A stretch of DNA of 64,000 bases from Acinetobacter corruptisaponis (lineage in GTDB: Bacteria; Pseudomonadota; Gammaproteobacteria; Pseudomonadales; Moraxellaceae), in assembly GCF_030053775.1 (NCBI RefSeq), contig NZ_CP125670.1, forward strand, positions 124,001-188,000, written 5' to 3'. Position 1 is the first letter of the stretch. Every line of letters begins with the position of its first letter. The notes below the pieces were generated by a model, which saw nothing but the letters and a program-made list of their open reading frames with translations, did not search any database and was not told the origin of the DNA. Below, one piece after another: positions 7,654 to 16,302 of this stretch. The translations under genes were made by a program, and so were the position numbers.

Positions 7654-9609
7654 TTAGCCATTTGGTCGAGTCACAATCGGGAAAATTGAATCTGGACGTT
7701 TAAACATTGCAAAGAATTTTCCAATTTTCAGTGGATTACCTTTGACTTTACTGTCTTTAGAAAGCAGGACTTTTACCCCTTCTATTTGACCTGTAATCAT
7801 TTTTAGATATAAGGGCTTGGTTAAGGTTAATGTAGGGCAATCCAATGCCAAATCTTTACTTTCATCATAACGCTTAAACTGCATGACTGAGTTTTCAACC
7901 CATAATGAAAAATGCTCTTTGGTATCCGACAAAACCAGATTGATACACTGGTTTTCATTTTTTAAATTTTCCACATCTAAATTTGTCGCCATAGCTTCAA
8001 GAAATCTTTCAGTTGGTGTATGAATCAATAAATCACTCGGATCAGAAGTATTTTGTAGGGGTACATTATTTTGTAGCTCTTGAGCGCCCACCAAAAAGAA
8101 ATTACGCCAAGTTGAAGCCTCAGCAGCATAGCCCAATTGACGATAAGTATTCGCCAATAAGTCTTTTGCTTGTTGGTTTTGAGGGTTATTCAACACAATA
8201 TGTTTTAAAATCTCGGCAGCCCATCTATAGTCAGCTTGAGCGTAGGCATCCCGCGCATTTTTCAATGCATTGTTCTCCCCACCTGCTAACTCAATATATT
8301 TTTTTGCAACAGCTTTAGGGGGTAATGGATCTAAATTGGAAGGATGGGCATCGAACCATCCCATATAATATTGGTATACTGCTTTTACATTATGTTTTAG
8401 GGTTCCATAATAGCCATGAGCATATAGTTTTTGATCAAGTGCCGCTGGAAGCTTAATTTTTTCGGCAATTTCAGCGCCATTAAAACCAGAGTTCATATAT
8501 CTCACCGTCTGATCATGCGTGAACTTATAAACATCTCGCTGGGTTTTAATAAAATCTTGAATATTGTCATTGCCCCAGACAGGCCAATGATGCTGTGCAA
8601 TCAATACATCGGATGCTTTGGCATGCTGCATTGCTTGGTCTAGATAGCCCACCCATTTTAAGGCATCACGGACTTTAGCACCCCGAAGGGTATAAAGATT
8701 ATGCATGGTATGAGATAGAATTTCTGCGCCGTTATAAAGTTTCAATGATGGGATAGAGAACGTTAATTCTGCTGGTGCTTCTGAACCCGGCACGTTATAA
8801 AACACAAAATCCAAGCCATCAACCGTCATTTTCTGTTCTGGTTGAGTGATCAGTTGTGTAGGCTCAAGGATGCCCATTTTTCCCACAGCAACAGCCTTAC
8901 CTAAACCTGTATCCACCAATCCTTCCGCATTTTTAGGTAGAAAAGTTCCATACATATAAGTCGCACGACGTATCATGGCTGAACCTGCCATCACATTTTC
9001 ACTGGTCGCTTCTTCCATAAAGCCTTTTGGCGCAATAATTGGAGTTTTTCTAGCGTTAATTTCTTCGCTAGAAAGAACGCCTAATGCACCACCAAAATGA
9101 TCGATATGGCTATGGGTAAAGATAATGGCTGAAATTTTTTGCTCACCTAAATGCTGTCTAGCAAATTTAAGTGCTGCTTCAGCCGTTTCTTTAGAGGTTA
9201 ATGTATCCACAATAATCCAGCCAGTATCACCCTGAATGATGGTCATATTTGCCAAATCAAAACCACGAATTTGCCAAACTCGATCTGTTACTTTAAATAG
9301 CCCAACATTGTTGTTTAATTTTGCTTGTCGCCATAGAGTGGGATTAACGGTATTTGGTGCTTGATCTTGTAAAAAACTAAATGCATCAAAATCCCAGATA
9401 ACATTGCCTTTCTCACTTTTAATTTGACCTGTTGGCTTGGCAATAAAGCCCTTTTGAGCCTGATTAAACTCAGTCATATCCTCTAAGTTATACTTCGCCT
9501 TATATGTATTATTTGATTCAATGACCGCTTTTTCTACTACAGTATTTGCTGCAAAAACAGAAAATGGCAGAATAAGCATCAATGAAACTGTTAAAAACTT
9601 AATTTTCAT
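7654..9609 (-). CDS. Secreted alkyl sulfatase (SdsA1-type metallo-beta-lactamase fold)
   Basis: This 651-residue protein is close in length to Pseudomonas SdsA1. It starts with a cleavable signal peptide (MKIKFLTVSLMLILPFSVFA). A metallo-beta-lactamase domain carries the zinc motif FTHSHIDHFGG near residue 165 and GAEILSHTMHNLYTLRGAK near residue 295. It is followed by the alkyl-sulfatase dimerisation region (about 385-520) and a C-terminal SCP2-like lipid-binding domain. The family hydrolyses primary alkyl sulfates such as SDS to the alcohol plus sulfate, in the periplasm or outside. An IS3-family element ends 17 bp upstream of the start codon and points the same way, so transcription may enter from it. 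The released alcohol could feed the GMC and aldehyde dehydrogenases nearby. Confidence 0.9.
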   Translation of the reverse strand: MKIKFLTVSLMLILPFSVFAANTVVEKAVIESNNTYKAKYNLEDMTEFNQAQKGFIAKPTGQIKSEKGNVIWDFDAFSFLQDQAPNTVNPTLWRQAKLNNNVGLFKVTDRVWQIRGFDLANMTIIQGDTGWIIVDTLTSKETAEAALKFARQHLGEQKISAIIFTHSHIDHFGGALGVLSSEEINARKTPIIAPKGFMEEATSENVMAGSAMIRRATYMYGTFLPKNAEGLVDTGLGKAVAVGKMGILEPTQLITQPEQKMTVDGLDFVFYNVPGSEAPAELTFSIPSLKLYNGAEILSHTMHNLYTLRGAKVRDALKWVGYLDQAMQHAKASDVLIAQHHWPVWGNDNIQDFIKTQRDVYKFTHDQTVRYMNSGFNGAEIAEKIKLPAALDQKLYAHGYYGTLKHNVKAVYQYYMGWFDAHPSNLDPLPPKAVAKKYIELAGGENNALKNARDAYAQADYRWAAEILKHIVLNNPQNQQAKDLLANTYRQLGYAAEASTWRNFFLVGAQELQNNVPLQNTSDPSDLLIHTPTERFLEAMATNLDVENLKNENQCINLVLSDTKEHFSLWVENSVMQFKRYDESKDLALDCPTLTLTKPLYLKMITGQIEGVKVLLSKDSKVKGNPLKIGKFFAMFKRPDSIFPIVTRPNG

Positions 9610-9663
9610 CTTCTTTCCTTTTGATATGTGCTGAATTAGCAGGAGACTTTCACTTGGGATATG

Positions 9664-10518
9664 CTAGGCAGCTAACCGATAAAAGTTCTCTGCTATTTGA
9701 TTTGGCGTTTTAAAATCCAAACTCTTTTGAATTCTTCGCTGATTATAAAATAACACAATGTATTTTGTAATATCTGCTTTAGCTTCATCTCTGGTTTTAT
9801 AGTTGCAATGATGCACTAATTCATTCTTGAGTATGCCCCAGAAACTTTCAATCGGTGCATTATCGTAACAGTCCCCACGTTTGCTCATTGAACCTTGAAA
9901 ATCACATTTTTCCAGTATCTTTCGATATTCATGGCTGCAATATTGGCTGCCTCTGTCCGAATGAACAATTAAGCCTTTCGTTGGTTTTTGATTACGAATC
10001 GCCATAGTCAGTGCATTGCAAACAAGTTGTGCGGTCATACGCTCATTTAAGCTATAGCCAACCACTTGTTTCGTGTACAGGTCTTTTACTGCTGCCAAGT
10101 ATAACCAACCTTCAGCAGTCCAAATGTATGTAATATCGCTTGACCATGCAAGATTGGGCTTAGTCATTGAAAACTGTTACCCTAGTAAATTTGCGTAGAT
10201 CGCTCGATTATGATCACTCTTCGTAGTTCTTTTGAAACGCTTATGACGCTTACAATACAGCTGGTTGAGCTTTTTTATTTGACGTACAGCATACGTACTG
10301 ATTTTGATACCTTGCGCTTGTAAATGCTTAGTTAATCGAATATAGCCATAGCTTTGTTTAGTTTCCTCATGAGCTATTTTGACCAAAATTGTCTGTTGAT
10401 TTCGCTGAACCAATCTTTTATTCATGCCTCGTTTTAGCCAATCATAAAATCGTGACACTGAAACGTGAAGTAATCTAGCCATAAAGCTAATCGGGAATAA
10501 ATGTCTTTGCTGTTTCAT
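9664..10518 (-). pseudogene. IS3-family orfB with an in-frame stop
   Basis: Two blocks in one frame are separated by TAA plus three codons: 10518-10177 (113 residues, the HTH_21-like N-terminal part) and 10167-9664 (167 residues, the rve integrase core). The core has SSDITYIWT, IVHSDRGSQYCS and the final Glu in APIESFWGILKNE, so the DDE triad is intact. The stop falls in the linker just before the first Asp (LLG-stop-QFS). A full-length product would require readthrough, so I treat it as inactive. Confidence 0.75.
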
Positions 10519-10835
10519 ATAGGCGTACCTTACTGACTTTCTTTCGCAAAGTACGCTGCTGCCTTTTTTAGAAATTCACGTTCCATTTCAGCTGTTTTGA
10601 GCTGTTGTTTGAGCTTTTTATTTTCTTCGAGTAAGGCATTTAGATCAGGTGAATATTGTTTAGTGCCTGCTAAGGTGCCAGTCTTTGCTTTATTATTCCA
10701 ATTTGAAAGAGTTTGCATTGAAATGCCAAGTTGTCTGGCTGTTTCCGATACATTGCTTTGATTGGCTTCAATCAATTTTATTGCTTGAACCGTACCGGGT
10801 TTGTCGGAGAGTCAATATTCTGAGAGACTACCCCG

Positions 10836-11153
10836 ATGACAAAATTAAAATATACCCCTGAAATCAGAGAAAGAGCGGTTCAATTATTGATTGAATCTGA
10901 AAAAGATTATCCTTCTACTTGGGCTGCAATCACAGCAATTGCGCCTAAGATTGGTTGTACTCCTGAAACACTTCGTGCCTGGCATCAAAAGCATTTAGAT
11001 CAGCAAAATCCTATTAAAGTACAACAGATATCTGATCAAGAAAAAATGAGGCAAATGGAACGTGAAATTAAAGAATTAAAGCGTGCCAATGAAATTCTAC
11101 GTAAAGCAGCCGCTTTTTTCGCCCAGGCGGAGCTCGACCGCCCACACAAATAA
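10836..11153 (+). CDS. IS3-family transposase OrfA (HTH_Tnp_1)
   Basis: This 105-residue DNA-binding subunit begins with KYTPEIRERAVQLLIE and contains a helix-turn-helix near ETLRAWHQKHL. It ends in a heptad-rich helix (QMEREIKELKRANEILRKA) for pairing with OrfB. The stop overlaps the OrfB start (TAATGG at 11151-11156), which fits coupling or frameshifting to make OrfAB. Start ATG 10836 is about 50 bp inside the left end. Confidence 0.85.
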   Translation: MTKLKYTPEIRERAVQLLIESEKDYPSTWAAITAIAPKIGCTPETLRAWHQKHLDQQNPIKVQQISDQEKMRQMEREIKELKRANEILRKAAAFFAQAELDRPHK

Positions 11154-12055
11154 TGGTGGATTTTATCCATAACAATAAAGATCGATATGGTGTTGAAGCG
11201 ATTTGTAGAATTTTACCGATTGCAGCTTCAACCTATTACCGGACTTTAGATCTCGCTGACAATCCAGAACATCGAGCGAAACGAGATCTACATGATGAGC
11301 ATCATGCTGAACAAATTAAACGAATTTGGAAGGAAAGTTCAGGTCGATATGGTGTACGTAAAGTCTGGCAAAAATTAAAACGTGAGGGTTATGTTATTGC
11401 GCGCTGTACAGTTGCTCGATTAATGCAAAAGCTAGGTATACAAGGTGTTTGGCGTGGTAAGAACAAACAAACCACCCGTAGCCGAGATGACCAAAAACGG
11501 GCAGATGATTTAGTGAAACGTAATTTTAATGCTGATCATCCAAACCAACTATGGGTGGGTGACTTTACCTATATTCAAACTCATTCAGGCTGGGTATATA
11601 CCGCATTTGTTATTGATGTGTTCTCACGAGCAATTGTTGGATGGAAAGTATCTACACGGATGAATACAGATATGGTACTCGATGCACTTGAGCAAGCATT
11701 GCACGATCGAGGCATGCCAAAGAATGTGATTCATCATTCCGACAGAGGTGTGCAATATCTTTCCATTCGCTATACCAATCGTTTAGAAGCTGCAAATTTA
11801 CGAGCATCAGTCGGTACGACTGGTGATTCATACGATAATGCTTTGGCTGAAACGGTGAATGGCTTATACAAAACAGAGGTGATTGAATATCTAAAAGCAG
11901 ATTGGCAAGGTTTAGCAGATGTACAACTTGCGACACTAAACTGGGTAGATTGGTTCAATAAAAAGCGTGTACACAGTGCACTGGGTTATGTATCGCCTTT
12001 TGAGTTTGAAGCAATGTACTATGATAAGATTAACCCGTTAGGTCAGGTGGCCTAA
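11153..12055 (+). CDS. IS3-family transposase OrfB (DDE integrase core)
   Basis: This 300-residue catalytic subunit has an N-terminal HTH_21 segment (GRYGVRKVWQKLKREG) and a retroviral-type integrase core. The core shows WVGDFTYIQT (first Asp), VIHHSDRGVQYLS (second Asp) and DNALAETVNGLYKTEVI (Glu). The C-terminus has WFNKKRVHSALGYVSP. All catalytic residues are present. Unlike the copy at 49774-50690, this frame is intact, so this copy could be active and could supply transposase to the other. Confidence 0.87.
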   Translation: MVDFIHNNKDRYGVEAICRILPIAASTYYRTLDLADNPEHRAKRDLHDEHHAEQIKRIWKESSGRYGVRKVWQKLKREGYVIARCTVARLMQKLGIQGVWRGKNKQTTRSRDDQKRADDLVKRNFNADHPNQLWVGDFTYIQTHSGWVYTAFVIDVFSRAIVGWKVSTRMNTDMVLDALEQALHDRGMPKNVIHHSDRGVQYLSIRYTNRLEAANLRASVGTTGDSYDNALAETVNGLYKTEVIEYLKADWQGLADVQLATLNWVDWFNKKRVHSALGYVSPFEFEAMYYDKINPLGQVA

Positions 12056-12213
12056 CTTAAATAAAAAAGTCTCCGACAAACCCGGTACGGTTCAGCTTCA
12101 ACTTTAAATTCTGCGGTGTAAGTCTTCTGTTTCTTGCTCATGGTAAACTCCTGATGAGTGTCTATAGTTTACCAAGTTAAAACCTCCTGTTTTCTCAGCA
12201 CACATCATTAACA

Positions 12214-12294
12214 ATGGAGGTGAAAGTCAGAGACAAATGGAAGCCTGCAAATCATTAGCATTAGTTGGTAAGATTGATGGTGGTGGTTGGTGAT
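12214..12294 (+). other. Short ORF or gene remnant before a terminator
   Basis: ATG 12214 to TGA 12292-12294 encodes 26 residues ending KIDGGGW. It begins 11 bp after the IS3 end and is followed by a strong terminator at 12318-12355. It may be the 3' stub of a gene whose front was removed with the missing IS target duplication. No family was recognised. Confidence 0.25.
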
Positions 12295-12317
12295 TACCCA
12301 TGATTTTCCTAATAGCC

Positions 12318-12355
12318 AAAAGATTCATGCTTCAAACCATGAATCTTTCTTTTTT
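12318..12355 (+). terminator. Rho-independent terminator
   Basis: AAAGATTCATG (12319-12329) pairs perfectly with CATGAATCTTT (12338-12348) around an 8-base loop, and CTTTTTT follows on the plus strand. The A-run on the left lets it work on the minus strand as well, downstream of 12371-13378. Confidence 0.75.
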
Positions 12356-12370
12356 CAAGGCAAATTATTC

Positions 12371-13378
12371 TTAATTAATATCTGAAAAATCGCAATGAAT
12401 TACAATTTTTTCTAATGCTTTTGGATCATAATTTTGAGAAAGAAATCTACAAATAGTACCAAAAAAATTAAAATCATCTAAGTTAGCTGAATAAGATAAT
12501 GCACAGAACTGAAAGTCGAACCTATGTGTTCCCTCATTTTCGAAATAACCAAGATTCATTGCTTCTATGCTTTCTACAACTGTTCTGAAAGCAAAATGTT
12601 GCCCATAAGGTAAACCTGCTACCATATAACTATAAGGAGCAATGCAGTATTCAAACCATCTATCTGGTACATATTGTATCGAGTAGTTCATAATTTTATA
12701 TATATACCAACGTTGATCATCTTTTAAAGTCGTCAGGATATTTTTTAACTCTATTAGCCCATTACGAACAGTATTCATTGGTATAACATAAGGTACTTTA
12801 TATCCATTTCTAACCATAAAATTACTAATATCTAAGTTTGGATCTTGTGATGGCAACACTACTGGTTGAAAGAGACTTTGAGTATTGTTGGTAAAATAGT
12901 TTCTAAACTGATTTTCACAATAATTATAAATAATATCGAATTTTTCTGGTGGCAAAAGGCTAATATCTTTTGCAATATCCCCAAGATTTTTTACTGATAT
13001 TGAATAACCTTGTCTCTGTAAATCGATTTTCGGATGATTAGATATTATTAAGAAAGTTATATCTTTGTAAGTCTTATCCAGATTATGCTTTTCTAGCATA
13101 TCGAGTGTATCAACCATCTTGGATCTACTTCCATCAGCTGTAACCTGTATCGCCTTACCCATAATAGAATCACCAAGATCTATTGCAGGATGGTTATGCT
13201 TGAGTACATTTAGATTTATTAAACCCAAACTATAAAGGTGATTAAGTAATGGTGGTAAAATAACCTCCATTACATGATGATCATCGAACAATCCTTGCTG
13301 ACCTTTAAACGTAATTGATGTGCTCAAGTTTGCAAGTGCATTACCCAGACGATGACTTTGTTCTGTTCTAGTTAACAT
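12371..13378 (-). CDS. SMEK-domain protein (predicted nuclease-like)
   Basis: This is a 335-residue protein. The N-terminal 140 residues match the SMEK domain pattern: a LYSLGLINLNVLKHNHPAIDLGD segment followed by KAIQVTADGSRSKMVDTLDML and a KDITFLIISNHPK strand. The IDLGD...IQVT arrangement resembles a PD-(D/E)XK nuclease core, and the family is predicted to act on DNA, often in defence settings. The C-terminal 190 residues are unassigned. GGGGAA lies at a good distance before ATG 13378. It stands alone between two terminators at the edge of the transfer block. Its role is inferred, not shown. Confidence 0.6.
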   Translation of the reverse strand: MLTRTEQSHRLGNALANLSTSITFKGQQGLFDDHHVMEVILPPLLNHLYSLGLINLNVLKHNHPAIDLGDSIMGKAIQVTADGSRSKMVDTLDMLEKHNLDKTYKDITFLIISNHPKIDLQRQGYSISVKNLGDIAKDISLLPPEKFDIIYNYCENQFRNYFTNNTQSLFQPVVLPSQDPNLDISNFMVRNGYKVPYVIPMNTVRNGLIELKNILTTLKDDQRWYIYKIMNYSIQYVPDRWFEYCIAPYSYMVAGLPYGQHFAFRTVVESIEAMNLGYFENEGTHRFDFQFCALSYSANLDDFNFFGTICRFLSQNYDPKALEKIVIHCDFSDIN

Positions 13379-13446
13379 GGTTTCCCCAAAATCAATATTT
13401 TTATCTAAACAATTGTTAATATATCAAATTCACTTTTATTAAAGCC

Positions 13447-13476
13447 AAAAAAAGACTGGATATACCAGTCTTTTTT
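13447..13476. terminator. Bidirectional terminator
   Basis: AAAAAAAGACTGG (13447-13459), loop ATATA, then CCAGTCTTTTTT. It has a T-run on both strands and separates dotL from the SMEK gene. Confidence 0.8.
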
Positions 13477-13486
13477 GCTTTAATCA

Positions 13487-16228
13487 TCATTCATCTTTAA
13501 GGTTTTTACTGATCTGAGAAAAGATAATTTCATAATACCTTTCTAAACTGTGTAAAATTTCAACGTCCTGATCTTTAATTTCCTTTTGCATCTGCTGCAC
13601 TGAAACATCACGACAATTGATAAAGTCTTCCACATATTGATAGCGTTGAATCGCATCTTCCTCACATAGCTCAAGCATCGATTCATCTACATATCTTGTA
13701 AGTGCCTTTTGCGTATCTAATGCTGCCTGATCAAGCTGCTGTAGATCCTCTATACTTGGGATGGAGAAATGGGAAATAAATATATCTGAAGATTTTAAGT
13801 GCGACTGTACACGTTGAGCGAACTCATTTGAATACAGCTGCTCAGCATCAATGTAATTATTTTCCTTAACAAAATCCTGAATCTCAGTGACCGTTTGAAC
13901 TTCGTTTTGGTTTAATTTCAAATAATGATCTATATTTTTCAAAATTTCTTCAGGTGGTAAATCTTCTTGCTGTCTAGTCTGGATCTTGTTGGTTTCATCC
14001 AAAACAAAAGCAAGCTGTTCATTCTCCACTTTAACTTCAGCAAATAAGTTATCAATTTCATTATCTAGCTCATCATTGAATGAACTATCAGCTACGTCCA
14101 CCTCATAGAATGGAGACGCAAAATCATTCACGCTACTTGCCTCAAGCATCAGCTGAATAGTTCTGAGTGCAGCATAGAATGACGAACCAACATTACTTTG
14201 GTTTTGGTTGAACATTGCCCCGATATTTTCTAAGTCAGATTGAATACCCCGATTCTCAGCTCCTATTGCCTCAATTTTGCCATAGTTCGGACAACTTTGA
14301 GCCAATGTACCAGTTTCAATGAAACTGGCTAATTTCGCTATCTGGTCTTCATATTCGATGTGGTCAAAATATGAAAGTTCCTTTTCTATCGATACGAAAT
14401 CATTTAAGCGGATCTTATTTAGTTTTGGTGGTGTTACATACATGGTCTGCATTTGGATCGCAGACAATACGCCACTTTTACCGCCATCAATTTTTTTCGC
14501 AATAATCATTGTGAATTGCCCCTCTTGCTGAGTGGCCAATGACTTATAAGAAACTGTTGGACGTTTCTCAATACCTACATTTGTGGACTGTCGGTAATTC
14601 GTACCAAATAGTTCACTTGTCTCAACATTGTAGCCCTGAATCGTGGCCTGATTGGTATCACTTACAATCCCTTTAACACGGGTATAAGTTTGGCCTTGTT
14701 CACCAGAGTTAATACGACCGATAGTTTTTGTATTGGTATTGGCAATAATTGCCTCACCCTCTTTTTCATCTGCACGTAAAATGTCCGAAACGTCTTGTGC
14801 GGAAAAGGTCATACTGAAAGATAGGCCACGAGCTTGAGCAGGAATTACCGAAAGACCTGCCACAATTTGGTAGCCTACTTCATCCAGAACAACTTTATAG
14901 CAAGTCTTGGAGGCTGTGACTTTCGATTCAATAACATTTCGTACCACACCATCAATCTTGTTACCCAATGCCCCTGCCATCATTTGCTTCAATGATCCGA
15001 CACAGAGTTTTCCAAGCATTTTGATCGTATCTGGAGCATTTTGTAGAGCAGGTAAAACAATCAGCAAACAACGTCTGTTCAATACCACATCGAACATATC
15101 AATTTCTGAGGCTTTATCACCATAGATATGACCAAAGTTAAATGACAGATCACTGATTGCACGGGTAAAACTCATAATTACATAGCCGTGCTGTTCATTG
15201 GTTTTTGCATCCTGTTTGTACATTCTGCTTTCATCAAAACCTGCCAAAGAGCCAAGATAGGCACGTAATGGACTTACAGCTGTGATGTATTTTTCACCAA
15301 AGATTTTATAATATTTTTCAAAATCCTCTCCGTAGGCCACACGGATAATTAAGTTGAGTTCCTGATATTCAACGTAAGTTTTTGGCTGAAGTAATAATAG
15401 GCCACGATCTCTAAGAAATGTCAGAATATTGGTTAATGCAGTCAGGTACATAATTGTACGGCCTTTCCACATATCACCACCTGAACCACCAGAGTCATCC
15501 AGTAGGTACACCAACTGTTCACTTAGCATGGCTGCACTGGTGTATGACATCAGGTTAAATGTGTTACTGAGCTTATCTTCTTGCTTCTCAAGCAAGTCTC
15601 GCCCTGCGGTAATAAAGTTAGTCACCAACATATCGTCTTGACGCATAAAACGAGCAGTCAAATACATTAATTCGGCGACTAGATCCGTTGTACCCTTTGC
15701 ATCAGAAATGATAAATCCACTATTTTGCAGCAATGGATTGGTCAGGATCATTTTAATCGTTTCAGTCTTACCTGCACCCGTTGTACCAATGAGGAGGTCA
15801 TGGGTTCTTTCATCACTGTCTGTTTTCCAAACCTGTTGTCCTGTGATGCGGTCAACACCATAGTAATATGTACCATCTCCCCATGCTTTCTCAGGATTTT
15901 TCCACAAGGAAACCTTTCTGGCCAGAGCATCAAAAGATCCGTCAGGGATCTTGGCATGTTTAGGCACTCGATATGGCATATTGTGAAACCGTTTTTTAGG
16001 TACTAAGTACAAACGGATCATTAGTAAGGCGATTGGCGTTAAAAGAATTAGGAAAAAGGGAAAGAAAATTGTTAATACGGCAAGCGAAGAAATAATTATG
16101 GCAAATAACTGAGACCCATCAGATTTCAGCAATGCTTGGTGCATTTTCTGAAATATATCACGGGTATCTACACGCAAATCTTTCGGTTCAAATTGATTTG
16201 TAGTTCCATCGTGTCTAGGCGCAACCAT
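13487..16228 (-). CDS. dotL: Type IVB coupling ATPase DotL/IcmO homologue
   Basis: This is a 913-residue T4SS coupling protein. Two membrane spans lie at about residues 41-76 (FAIIISSLAVLTIFFPFFLI and onward). Walker A is GTTGAGKTE at about 148-156, followed by FIISDAKGTTDLVAEL, and the Walker B region is YKVVLDEVGYQI. The C-terminal 300 residues are acidic and helical, as in DotL, where they dock adaptor proteins such as DotN and DotM. It receives the relaxase-DNA complex and passes it to the channel. It lies downstream of dotO but after a terminator (16251-16290), so it may have its own promoter. Start ATG 16228 follows AAAGGAAAAG. Confidence 0.88.
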   Translation of the reverse strand: MVAPRHDGTTNQFEPKDLRVDTRDIFQKMHQALLKSDGSQLFAIIISSLAVLTIFFPFFLILLTPIALLMIRLYLVPKKRFHNMPYRVPKHAKIPDGSFDALARKVSLWKNPEKAWGDGTYYYGVDRITGQQVWKTDSDERTHDLLIGTTGAGKTETIKMILTNPLLQNSGFIISDAKGTTDLVAELMYLTARFMRQDDMLVTNFITAGRDLLEKQEDKLSNTFNLMSYTSAAMLSEQLVYLLDDSGGSGGDMWKGRTIMYLTALTNILTFLRDRGLLLLQPKTYVEYQELNLIIRVAYGEDFEKYYKIFGEKYITAVSPLRAYLGSLAGFDESRMYKQDAKTNEQHGYVIMSFTRAISDLSFNFGHIYGDKASEIDMFDVVLNRRCLLIVLPALQNAPDTIKMLGKLCVGSLKQMMAGALGNKIDGVVRNVIESKVTASKTCYKVVLDEVGYQIVAGLSVIPAQARGLSFSMTFSAQDVSDILRADEKEGEAIIANTNTKTIGRINSGEQGQTYTRVKGIVSDTNQATIQGYNVETSELFGTNYRQSTNVGIEKRPTVSYKSLATQQEGQFTMIIAKKIDGGKSGVLSAIQMQTMYVTPPKLNKIRLNDFVSIEKELSYFDHIEYEDQIAKLASFIETGTLAQSCPNYGKIEAIGAENRGIQSDLENIGAMFNQNQSNVGSSFYAALRTIQLMLEASSVNDFASPFYEVDVADSSFNDELDNEIDNLFAEVKVENEQLAFVLDETNKIQTRQQEDLPPEEILKNIDHYLKLNQNEVQTVTEIQDFVKENNYIDAEQLYSNEFAQRVQSHLKSSDIFISHFSIPSIEDLQQLDQAALDTQKALTRYVDESMLELCEEDAIQRYQYVEDFINCRDVSVQQMQKEIKDQDVEILHSLERYYEIIFSQISKNLKDE

Positions 16229-16250
16229 CTTTCAACTTTTCCTTTTTCTT

Positions 16251-16290
16251 ATAAAAAAAGAGAACTTCCTAATTTAAATGGAAGTTCTCT
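16251..16290 (-). terminator. Terminator between dotO and dotL
   Basis: AGAGAACTTCC (16259-16269) pairs with GGAAGTTCTCT (16280-16290). On the minus strand the hairpin is followed by TTTTTTT, so it would end or attenuate the dotO transcript before dotL. Confidence 0.8.
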
Positions 16291-16302
16291 GTGAGTACCA
16301 AC

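Larger units (their letters stand above)
10786..12094 (+). mobile_element. IS3-family element (IS51-like group), intact copy
   Basis: The element is 1309 bp with ends TGAACCGTACCGGGTTTGTC on both sides in inverted orientation. The target duplication is GCT (10783-10785 and 12095-12097). It carries overlapping orfA and orfB and is inserted in orfA of the surrounding IS3-family element. A second, damaged copy lies at 49407-50729. Confidence 0.88.
10530..12141 (-). pseudogene. IS3-family orfA split by a second IS
   Basis: The native orfA starts at ATG 12141 (MSKKQKTYTAEFKVEA), runs to the insertion point near 12095, and resumes at 10785 on the other side (IKLIEANQSNVSETA) to stop at 10530. Joined, it gives about 99 residues with an HTH and a leucine-zipper region (NKKLKQQLKTAEMEREFLKK). 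The junction is a 3-bp GCT duplication. Only the part at 10530-10775 remains open as a separate ORF. Confidence 0.72.
9627..12202 (-). mobile_element. IS3-family element, inactivated and interrupted
   Basis: The ends are TGTGCTGAATTAGCAGGAG (left, from 9627) and, read inwards from 12202, TGTGCTGAGAAAACAGGAG. The element carries orfA and orfB on the minus strand. orfB has an in-frame stop, and orfA is split by a second IS3-family element at 10786-12094. The 3-bp flanks (ATA and CAT) do not match, so the flanking DNA was probably rearranged after insertion. Its left end sits just upstream of the alkyl sulfatase start. Confidence 0.75.
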
